This document shows positions 1 through 6,230 of a stretch of 13,728 nt of DNA, in pieces. The notes under the pieces are model-generated. The model ran no database searches. It worked only from the letters and a program-made list of their open reading frames with translations, and was not told where the DNA came from. The DNA is taken from the NCBI GenBank assembly GCA_035461385.1, contig DATHVI010000155.1, positions 1 through 13,728 on the forward strand. Direction: 5' to 3'. The position numbers were made by a program, and so were the translations under genes. This stretch comes from DATHVI01 sp035461385 (lineage in GTDB: Bacteria; Actinomycetota; Thermoleophilia; Solirubrobacterales; 70-9). Within the stretch, counting starts at the first letter, position 1; each line of letters starts with the position of its first letter.

Positions 1-1
1 G

Positions 2-613
2 AGGCCGGGCGACGAGCTGCTCGTCCACTACGCGGTCTTCCCGGCGCCCGGGTCGGGGCTCGAACCGCTCAACAACGGCCGTGAGCTCCTCCTCCGCCAG
101 GTGCCTGCCCGGGCGACGCCCGGCGAGCCGTTCGCGGTCCGGGTCGTCGGCTTCGGCCAGTCGGGACAGCAGCCCGCGAGCGGCTCCGAGGAGGTCCGGG
201 TCGTCGGGGGCGACGCTCCCGCGGTCCCCGACGCCGACGGCTGGGCCGAGGTGACAGTGAGCGAGCCGGGCACCGCGCGTTTGCGTGCGGTCCAGACCGA
301 GCCGATGTCCGGCCCGTTCGGTCCCGAGCTCGACATCCCCTCCGAGCGGGTCGAGGTCTGCGTCCGCGAGGACCCGCGCGGCTGCCCGGGCGCTCGCGGC
401 ACCCTGATCCGCGGCTCGGCGCGCGCCGATCGGATCCGCGCGACGGCGCGAGACGACGTGATCCGCGCCGGGCGCGGCAACGACGTCGTCGACCTCCGCC
501 GGGGCGGGCGCAACAGGGTCGTCTGCGGCCGCGGCAGGGACCGGGTGATCGTCAGGCGCGGCGAGCGCAAGCGGAATACGTTCCGCGGCTGCGAGCGGAT
601 CGCGGCGCGGTGA
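2..613 (+). CDS. 3' end of a secreted protein: probable DUF4430 tail, Ig-like segment and degenerate RTX-like repeats (partial)
   Basis: The frame is open from the first complete codon and runs to a TGA at 611-613, so the 5' end lies outside the window and 203 residues are visible. The first residues (PGDELLVHYAVFP) resemble the closing strand of a DUF4430 domain (compare PGDRIWWDHHDW in the next gene), which suggests a full DUF4430 domain upstream. A stretch of about 90 residues follows that looks like a bacterial Ig-like domain (GEPFAVRVVG, then DGWAEVTVSEPGTARLRAV). The C-terminus (about 398-602) carries degenerate RTX-like units such as RDDVIRAGRGNDVVDL, ending in a Cys-bracketed tail (VVCGRGRD ... 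GCERI). The protein is probably extracytoplasmic. It ends 21 bp before the DUF4430 lipoprotein gene and is likely in the same operon. The Ig-like and DUF4430 readings are inference from short similarity; the RTX-like tail is directly visible. Internal GTG codons such as 101 are not the true start because the frame and sequence character continue upstream. Confidence 0.7.
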   Translation, partial: RPGDELLVHYAVFPAPGSGLEPLNNGRELLLRQVPARATPGEPFAVRVVGFGQSGQQPASGSEEVRVVGGDAPAVPDADGWAEVTVSEPGTARLRAVQTEPMSGPFGPELDIPSERVEVCVREDPRGCPGARGTLIRGSARADRIRATARDDVIRAGRGNDVVDLRRGGRNRVVCGRGRDRVIVRRGERKRNTFRGCERIAAR

Positions 614-634
614 GCGGACAGGGACGGAGAGGCG

Positions 635-1591
635 GTGATTCCCGGGCCGAAGAGCGATCGGCGGTTCCCGACCGTCGCCCGCGCCTTCATCGCCGCGGCG
701 GCGCTCGCCTTGGTCCCGCCCGCCGCGGGCTGCGGGTTCGGCGCCGGGGAGCCGGCGGAGGGAGAGGTGGTCCTGACCGCGACCCGGGACTACGGGGCGA
801 GCGAAGTCGTCGAGGCGACGATCGCCGACCCGCAGCCGACCGACACGGTGTTGCGGATCCTCGACCGCGAGGCGGAGATCACGACCCGCTACGGGGGCGG
901 CTTCGTCCAGTCGATCGACGGTATCTCCGGCAGCGCAGAAGACGGCCGCTCGTTCGACTGGTTCTTCTACGTCAACGGGATCGAGTCGCCGATCGGCTCG
1001 GCCGAGGCCGGGGTCGAGCCCGGCGACAGGATCTGGTGGGACCACCATGACTGGACCAACGTGATGCGGGTGCCGGCGGTGGTCGGCTCGTTCCCGCAGC
1101 CGTTTGCCTCGGCGTTCGAGGGAGGCGGCGAGCCGATCGAGGTCGGGTGCGCCGGGGCCGACGATGCGTGCGGGATCGCCGCCGAGGCGCTCGAGGTGGA
1201 GGGGATCGAGGCCGACGTCGTCGAGCTCGGCGAGGCCGAGGCCGGTTCGCAGCCGCGGGTGCTCGTCGGCGAGCTCGACGCGGTTCTCGAGGACCGCGTC
1301 GCCGCCGCGCTAATCGAGGGGCCTGATCGAAGCGGCGTCTTCGCGCGGGCGACGGGCGGGGGGTCGGAGCTCGAGCTCCACGACGTCACCGCGAGCCCGG
1401 TGGGCGGGGGCGACAACGGCCTCGTCGCGGCGCTGGTCCGCGGCGCCGAGGCCCCGACCTGGGTCGTGACCGGCACCGAGCCGCCGCTGGTCAAGGAGGC
1501 GGCCGAGCTGGTCGGCGCCGGCTCGCTCGCCGGGCGGTTCGCGGTCGCGATCGATCGGCACGGCGTAACGACCCCGCTTCCGGTTCGATGA
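635..1591 (+). CDS. DUF4430 (transcobalamin-like C-terminal) domain lipoprotein
   Basis: This 318-residue protein has a basic N-terminus, a hydrophobic stretch at residues 14-31 and a lipobox-like site with Cys33 (PPAAGC), so it is probably an extracytoplasmic lipoprotein. Residues about 45-142 form a DUF4430 domain: a strand-rich start, ITTRYGGGFVQSIDGI at 82-97, the hallmark FDWFFYVNG at 107-115, and PGDRIWWDHHDW at 129-140. From general knowledge, this domain corresponds to the C-terminal beta domain of eukaryotic transcobalamin and intrinsic factor, which helps clamp cobalamin. Residues about 150-318 form a second alpha/beta-looking region that I do not recognise, with a close cysteine pair at 172/179. 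The GTG start at 635 is preceded by GGAGAGG at 626-632. The stop overlaps the EcfT start as ATGA. Position directly before an ECF transporter points to a substrate-capture role; cobalamin is inferred, not shown. Confidence 0.85.
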   Translation: MIPGPKSDRRFPTVARAFIAAAALALVPPAAGCGFGAGEPAEGEVVLTATRDYGASEVVEATIADPQPTDTVLRILDREAEITTRYGGGFVQSIDGISGSAEDGRSFDWFFYVNGIESPIGSAEAGVEPGDRIWWDHHDWTNVMRVPAVVGSFPQPFASAFEGGGEPIEVGCAGADDACGIAAEALEVEGIEADVVELGEAEAGSQPRVLVGELDAVLEDRVAAALIEGPDRSGVFARATGGGSELELHDVTASPVGGGDNGLVAALVRGAEAPTWVVTGTEPPLVKEAAELVGAGSLAGRFAVAIDRHGVTTPLPVR

Positions 1592-2541
1592 CCGCGATCG
1601 CGACCGCGCTCGCCTACCGGCCGCGGCCGGGGCCGCTGCCCGACACTGGCCCCGGCGCGGCGACCGCGTTCGTGCTCGCCCCGGCCGCCGTCGCGTTCGC
1701 GACCTCGAGCCCGATCGTCCTCGTCGCGGCCGGTGCCGCGGCGGTCGCGGTCGGGCTCCTCGCCGGCGCCCGCGCCGCCGTCGCCGCCGCGCTTCGCTGG
1801 GGAGCGGCGCTCGGCGCCCTCGTCGTCGCCGTCAACGCGGTGGTCAGCCAGCGCGGGGAGACGATCCTCGTCCGCGGCTGGGAGCTCCCGGTGCTCGGCC
1901 GGCTCGACGTCAGCGCGGAAGCGCTCGCCGAGGGTGGAGTGCTGGCATTGCGGATCGTCGTCGTCCTGGTTGCGTTCGCCGTCCAGACCGCGTCCGTCGA
2001 TCCCGACCGGCTGCTGCGCCTGCTGCGCCCGCTCGCGCGCCGCTCCGCGCTCACCGCGACGCTGATCGTGCGCATGGTCCCGCTCGCCGCCAGGGACCAC
2101 GCACGGCTGCGCGAGGCGGCTGCGCTCCGTGGCCCCGCGGCGGCGCCCGTCGATCGCCCGGCGATCGCACGCCGCCTCGTCGCCGGCGCCCTCGATCGTG
2201 CGGTCGACGTCGCGGCGACGCTCGAGCTGCGCGGCTACGCGGCCCCGGCGAACGCGGGCGGCCGCGGCCCTCGCCGGCGCCACCGGCACGGGCCCGGCTT
2301 CGCCGCCGCGGCGGCGGGGATGGTCGCCGTCGCGGTCGCCGCCCGGCTCTCCGGCGCGGCCGGCTTCGACGCCTATCCGTCGATCGCCGTCGAGGCGAGC
2401 GCGGTCACGCTCGTCGCCGCGGCGGCGATCCCGGCGCTCGCGACGCTGCCGTTCGCGCTCGCCCGCCGCTCCCGCCCGCTGCCGAGCGCGCGAGCGCCGG
2501 CGATCGCCGGCGGCGCCGCGACCGGGAGCGCCGATGGCTGA
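1588..2541 (+). CDS. ecfT: ECF transporter transmembrane coupling component EcfT (CbiQ family)
   Basis: This 317-residue membrane protein has hydrophobic segments near residues 24-60, 63-85, 115-135, 237-255 and 265-292. The cytoplasmic helical region carries the EcfT signature: a VPLAARDHARLREAAALRG stretch at 164-182, the first coupling motif, and TLELRGY at 211-217, the second. In this family the two x-R-G motifs sit in grooves of the two ATPases and transmit ATP-driven motion to the S-component. The ATG overlaps the upstream stop (ATGA, 1588-1591), with no clear Shine-Dalgarno, so translation is probably coupled to the lipoprotein gene. The next gene, the fused ATPase, starts 8 bp inside this one. 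Together with the ATPase and S-component genes downstream, this completes an ECF importer. The start is the only reasonable one given the overlap. Confidence 0.9.
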   Translation: MTAIATALAYRPRPGPLPDTGPGAATAFVLAPAAVAFATSSPIVLVAAGAAAVAVGLLAGARAAVAAALRWGAALGALVVAVNAVVSQRGETILVRGWELPVLGRLDVSAEALAEGGVLALRIVVVLVAFAVQTASVDPDRLLRLLRPLARRSALTATLIVRMVPLAARDHARLREAAALRGPAAAPVDRPAIARRLVAGALDRAVDVAATLELRGYAAPANAGGRGPRRRHRHGPGFAAAAAGMVAVAVAARLSGAAGFDAYPSIAVEASAVTLVAAAAIPALATLPFALARRSRPLPSARAPAIAGGAATGSADG

Positions 2542-4255
2542 ACGCACGCAGGCGCCGCCGGCACCGGCGCGCGGTCGCGCCGACCCCGTCGTTCGCATCG
2601 CTGGGCTCTCGTACCGCTATCCGGGCGCGGCTGCCGACGCTCTGCGCGACGTCTCGCTCGACGTCGACGACGGCGAGCTGGTCGTGCTCGCCGGACGGTC
2701 GGGCTCGGGCAAGTCGACCCTGCTGCGCGCGGCCTGCGGCCTCGTGCCGCACTACTTCGGCGGCGAGGTCGCCGGCGAGGTCGAGGTCGCGGGGCTCGAC
2801 GTGCGCGAGCACGGACCCGCCGACCTCGGCGCCGAGGTCGGTCTGGTCGGGCAGGATCCCGAGGCGCAGGTCGTCTCGGCGACGGTTCGGGGCGAGCTCG
2901 AGCTGCCGCTCGAGATGCGCGGCGAAGCGCCCGCGGCGCGGGCGCGGGCGGTCGAGGAGGCCGCGCTCGCCCTCGGCGTCGCCCACCTCCTCGGCCGCTC
3001 GACCGAGTCGCTGTCCGGAGGCGAGCTCCAGCGGGTCGCGCTCGCGGCGGCGCTCGTCGACCGCCCGCGGCTCGTCCTCCTCGACGAGCCGACCTCGCAG
3101 CTCGACCCGGTCGCCGGCGACGAGCTGATCGGGCTGCTGCGACGGCTGAACGAGGAGTGGGGAACCGCGATCGTCTTGAGCGAGCACCGGCTCGAGCGCT
3201 GCATCGCCGCGGCCGACCGGGTCGTCGCGATCGTCGAGGGCCGGATCGCGTGTGATGCCGCCCCGAGCGAGTTCCTCGGGTGGGCGCTCGCCGCAGACTC
3301 CGCGCTGGCGACTCCCGCCGCTCGGCTGTTCGACGCCGCCGGCCTCCGTCCACCGCCGGCGAGCGTCAAGGAGGCGCGGGCGCGGCTGCGGTTGCAGGCT
3401 TCCGGCGGCGTCCGGGCGCCGGCCCACGCCCGGGACGGCGACGCAGCGGCGCCCGCCTCCGGCTTCGCGACCGCTGCCAACCGAGCGGAGGAGCCGGCGG
3501 GACTCGTCGCCGAGGACCTCTGGATCGAGCTCGACGACGGCGCCGAGTCGCGGCTCGCGCTCCGCGGCGTAGACCTGCGGATCGCGTCCGGTGAGCTGGT
3601 CGCGCTGATGGGCCGAAACGGCGCCGGCAAGAGCACCCTGCTGCGGGCGGCGGCGGGCCTGCTCGATCCGGTGCGCGGGCGGGTGTCGGCGCCCGGCGGC
3701 TGCGCCCTGCTCTCCCAGTCCCCCGGCGACTACCTCGTCCGCGAACGCGTCGGCGACGAGCTCCCCGGCCCGCAGGCGCGGGAGGCGCTCGGCGGCGTCG
3801 GGCTCGCCTGGGCGGTCGATCGCGATCCGCGCGAGCTCTCCGGCGGCGAGCGCCAGCGGTTGGCGCTGGCGATCGCGATCGCGGGGCGCGGGGCCGGAGG
3901 CGCCCCGCCGGGTCTCGTCTGCCTCGACGAGCCGACGCGGGGGATGGATCGCTCGCGCAAGCACGAGTTGCGCGAGCTCGCCTCCGGCCTCGCGGCGCGC
4001 GGCGCCGCCGTCCTCGTCGCCACCCACGACGTCGAGTTCGCCGCCTTCCTCGCCACCCGGGTGGTCCTGCTCGGGGACGGCGAGCTGATCGCCGACGGGC
4101 CGCCGGGCGAGATCCTCTCCGGCGGCTGGTACTTCGCGACCGAGACCGCGCGGATCCTCTCGGCGCCGGGAGCGATCACGCCCGAGGAGGGAGCGCGGTG
4201 GCTTCGAGCGTCCGCCGAGCTCCGCACCCCCGAGCCGGAGCGGGGGCAGCGGTGA
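2534..4255 (+). CDS. ecfA: ECF transporter ATPase, two fused ABC domains (EcfA-EcfA' in one polypeptide)
   Basis: The 573-residue protein contains two ABC ATPase domains. Domain 1 has Walker A GRSGSGKST (54-62), Q-loop Gln107 (GQDPEAQ), signature LSGGELQR (160-167), Walker B LVLLDEP (180-186) and switch His218 in SEHRLE, the form typical of ECF ATPases. Domain 2 has Walker A GRNGAGKST (360-368), Gln395, signature LSGGERQR (435-442), Walker B LVCLDEP (461-467) and His498 in THD. Both sites therefore keep the catalytic residues. A low-complexity Ala/Arg-rich linker at about 280-325 joins them. Many ECF systems encode these as two genes; here one chain would give the heterodimer. Domain 2 has a shortened helical region. 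The ATG at 2534 has GGGAG at 2524-2528 and overlaps ecfT by 8 bp. The frame stays open upstream to 2129, but that part lies inside ecfT and is arginine/serine-rich shadow sequence. Confidence 0.92.
   Translation: MAERTQAPPAPARGRADPVVRIAGLSYRYPGAAADALRDVSLDVDDGELVVLAGRSGSGKSTLLRAACGLVPHYFGGEVAGEVEVAGLDVREHGPADLGAEVGLVGQDPEAQVVSATVRGELELPLEMRGEAPAARARAVEEAALALGVAHLLGRSTESLSGGELQRVALAAALVDRPRLVLLDEPTSQLDPVAGDELIGLLRRLNEEWGTAIVLSEHRLERCIAAADRVVAIVEGRIACDAAPSEFLGWALAADSALATPAARLFDAAGLRPPPASVKEARARLRLQASGGVRAPAHARDGDAAAPASGFATAANRAEEPAGLVAEDLWIELDDGAESRLALRGVDLRIASGELVALMGRNGAGKSTLLRAAAGLLDPVRGRVSAPGGCALLSQSPGDYLVRERVGDELPGPQAREALGGVGLAWAVDRDPRELSGGERQRLALAIAIAGRGAGGAPPGLVCLDEPTRGMDRSRKHELRELASGLAARGAAVLVATHDVEFAAFLATRVVLLGDGELIADGPPGEILSGGWYFATETARILSAPGAITPEEGARWLRASAELRTPEPERGQR
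4185..4190 (+). promoter_or_regulatory. Shine-Dalgarno AGGAGG that decides the start of the EcfS fusion gene
   Basis: A perfect AGGAGG lies 7 nt before the GTG at 4198, inside the end of the ATPase gene. It favours 4198 over the alternative GTG at 4252, which overlaps the ATPase stop as GTGA but has only a weak GGAG 11 nt upstream (4237-4240). Confidence 0.6.
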
Positions 4256-6141
4256 GCTCGCAGGCGACGATCCTGATCGCGCTCGCGGCGGTCCTGCTCG
4301 CCGGCTTCGCCTGGTACGAGCGCTCGCGGCCACCGGCGCGCCTGGTGGCGCTGGTCGCGGCGCTGTCGGCGCTCGCGGTCGCCGGCAGGCTCGTCCTCGC
4401 GCCGCTGCCGAACGTCGTCGCGACCACCGACATCGCGCTGCTCACCGGCTACGCGCTCGGTCCCGCACCGGGCTTCGCCGTCGGCGCGCTGGCGGCGCCG
4501 ATCTCGAACATCTGGCTCGGCCAGGGCCCGTGGACGGCGTGGCAGATGGCGGGGTGGGGGATGGCCGGGCTGATCGGCGCCGGGCTGGCGGCGGTCGGCG
4601 GGCGCAACCTCGGCCGGCTCGCGCTGGCTTCGTGCTGCGCGGCGGCGGCGTTCGCCTACGGCGCCCTGCTCGACCTCTCCGTGATGGTCACCTACGGCGG
4701 CGAGCAGTCGCTCGACCGCTTCATCGCGCTCTCGGCGCGCGGCCTGCCGTTCAACGTCGCCCACGCGGCCGGAAACTTCGCGATCGCGCTCGCCGCCGGC
4801 CCGGCGCTCGTAGCGATGCTCTCCCGCTACCGGGTCCGGCTCGAGTGGAGCTGGCGGCCCGCGGCGACCCTGCCGGCGATCCTCGCGGTCCTCCTCGCGC
4901 TCGGTCTCGCGGCCTCGCCGCCGGACGCCGAGGCAGCGGGGATCGATCGCGCCCGGACCTGGCTCGAGCGCGCCCAGAACGGCGACGGCGGCTACTCGTT
5001 CGCGCCCGGGTCGCGGTCGAACCCGAAGATGACCGGCTGGGCGATGCTCGGGCTCGAGGCCGCGGGGAGAAACCCGCTCGACGTCCGCGCCGGCGGGCGC
5101 ACTCCGGTCGCCTACCTGCGCGCGAGCGCGAGCCGCCTGCGGCGCGACCTCGGGACCCTCGAGCTGTCGATCCTCGCGCTCGAGGCGGCCGGGGTCGACT
5201 CGCGAAAGTTCGGCGGTCGCGACCTGGTCGCCGACCTGAGGGGCAAGCAGGCCGGCGACGGCTCGTTCGGAGGCCAGGTGAACCTGACCGCGTACGCGAT
5301 CCTCGCCCTCCGTGCCGGCCGCTCTTCGGCCGGCGTCCGCTCCGCGGCGTCGTGGCTTCGTCGGGCGCAGAACGGCGACGGCGGCTGGGGATTCGCTCCC
5401 GGGCGGCGGAGCGATCCCGACTCGACCGGCTCGGCCCTCCAGGGGCTCGCCCGCGCGGGCAGCAGCGGCGGCGCGATCGCGAGCGGCATCGGCTACCTGC
5501 GCCGGACGCAGAAGGGGAAGGGGGGTTGGGGCCTGGCCGAGACCGGGATCCAGAACAGCCAATCGACCGCGTTCGCGGTCATGGGCATGGTCGCGGCGGG
5601 CACCGATCCATCGAAGGTCCGCACGAGGGGGCGATCCGGTCCGCGGTTCCTCGCCGCGCGCCAGGCCGCCGACGGCCACTACCGCTACTCGGCGCGCTCC
5701 GACCAGACCCCGATCTGGGTCACCGCCCAGGCGCTGATCGCGGTCGGCCGCCAGGCGCTTCCGATCCGGCCACTGGGGCGCTCGTCGAGCCGCTCGGTGA
5801 GCCCGCGGCCGGAGATCGGAAGCCTCGCCGACGTGATCGCCGACAGCCCGGATCCGGGGACGAGGGCCGGGACGAAGCGCCGGGCGCGCGGCGGCGACGG
5901 CCGGCGCGCCGGGCGCGAGCGCGATGTGCCCGACCGGCGATCGGCCGAGGCGATCGACGCCGACGACGGGGGCGAGGTCGCTGAGGTCAGGGGTGCGACG
6001 GTGATCGGCGACGAGGCGGGGCACGCCGTGAGCGCGTCGGGCCGCTCCGGCCGGGCCCCGATATACGCGCTCGCCGGCCTCGGAGCGCTGGCGGCGGCGC
6101 TCGCCGCCGGCTTCCTCTGGTACCGGCGCCGGCTCCCCTAG
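4198..6141 (+). CDS. ECF S-component fused to an extracytoplasmic alpha/alpha-barrel (prenyltransferase/squalene-oxidase repeat) domain
   Basis: The 647-residue protein has three parts. Residues about 22-208 are a multi-helix ECF substrate-binding (S) component, with the typical LLTGYALGPAPGFAVGALAA region (81-100) and the GQGPWTAWQMAGWGMAGLIG region (108-127). A further membrane segment at 222-239 ends in a DAEA stretch. Residues about 247-520 then hold prenyltransferase/squalene-oxidase-type repeats, each a helix pair around Q-x-x-D-G: QNGDGG (260), QAGDGSFGG (351), QNGDGGWGF (391), QKGKGGWGL (438) and QAADGHYRY (489). A charged, Arg/Asp-rich linker (522-618) leads to a final membrane helix (621-641) with WYRRRLP at the end. 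The C-terminal RRR should be cytoplasmic, placing the barrel outside the cell. I see no terpene-cyclase acid motif (DxDD or DDxxD), so binding rather than catalysis is likely. With the DUF4430 neighbours this mimics a transcobalamin barrel. The start could instead be GTG 4252. Confidence 0.87.
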   Translation: MASSVRRAPHPRAGAGAAVSSQATILIALAAVLLAGFAWYERSRPPARLVALVAALSALAVAGRLVLAPLPNVVATTDIALLTGYALGPAPGFAVGALAAPISNIWLGQGPWTAWQMAGWGMAGLIGAGLAAVGGRNLGRLALASCCAAAAFAYGALLDLSVMVTYGGEQSLDRFIALSARGLPFNVAHAAGNFAIALAAGPALVAMLSRYRVRLEWSWRPAATLPAILAVLLALGLAASPPDAEAAGIDRARTWLERAQNGDGGYSFAPGSRSNPKMTGWAMLGLEAAGRNPLDVRAGGRTPVAYLRASASRLRRDLGTLELSILALEAAGVDSRKFGGRDLVADLRGKQAGDGSFGGQVNLTAYAILALRAGRSSAGVRSAASWLRRAQNGDGGWGFAPGRRSDPDSTGSALQGLARAGSSGGAIASGIGYLRRTQKGKGGWGLAETGIQNSQSTAFAVMGMVAAGTDPSKVRTRGRSGPRFLAARQAADGHYRYSARSDQTPIWVTAQALIAVGRQALPIRPLGRSSSRSVSPRPEIGSLADVIADSPDPGTRAGTKRRARGGDGRRAGRERDVPDRRSAEAIDADDGGEVAEVRGATVIGDEAGHAVSASGRSGRAPIYALAGLGALAAALAAGFLWYRRRLP

Positions 6142-6153
6142 CTCGCGAGAGGG

Positions 6154-6182
6154 TCGACAGGTGCCGGGCGAAGGCATAGACT
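6154..6182 (+). promoter_or_regulatory. sigma70-like promoter for the MMPL transporter gene
   Basis: TCGACA (6154-6159) and TAGACT (6177-6182) are 17 bp apart, matching 5/6 and 4/6 of the TTGACA/TATAAT consensus. It sits in the 89-bp gap after the S-component gene and would start transcription near 6189, giving a leader of about 40 nt. It suggests the pump is transcribed separately from the ECF cluster. Prediction by eye only. Confidence 0.45.
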
Positions 6183-6230
6183 CGGTTCCCCGCGGCCGCA
6201 CCCGGGCGGTCGCGCTCAGCCCCCGGGGCG

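Noticed and set aside
2129..2533. N-terminal extension of the fused ATPase
   Set aside because: It lies wholly inside ecfT in another frame and is Arg/Ser/Ala-rich; the ATG at 2534 has a ribosome binding site and leads straight into the ABC domain.
4930..5760. A real squalene/terpene cyclase activity for the barrel domain
   Set aside because: I could not find a DxDD or DDxxD acid motif, and fusion to a transporter S-component favours a binding role.
6142..6230. Cobalamin riboswitch or other structured RNA in the gap before the MMPL gene
   Set aside because: The gap is only 89 bp and holds a promoter-like pair but no B12-box-like sequence or extended structure.
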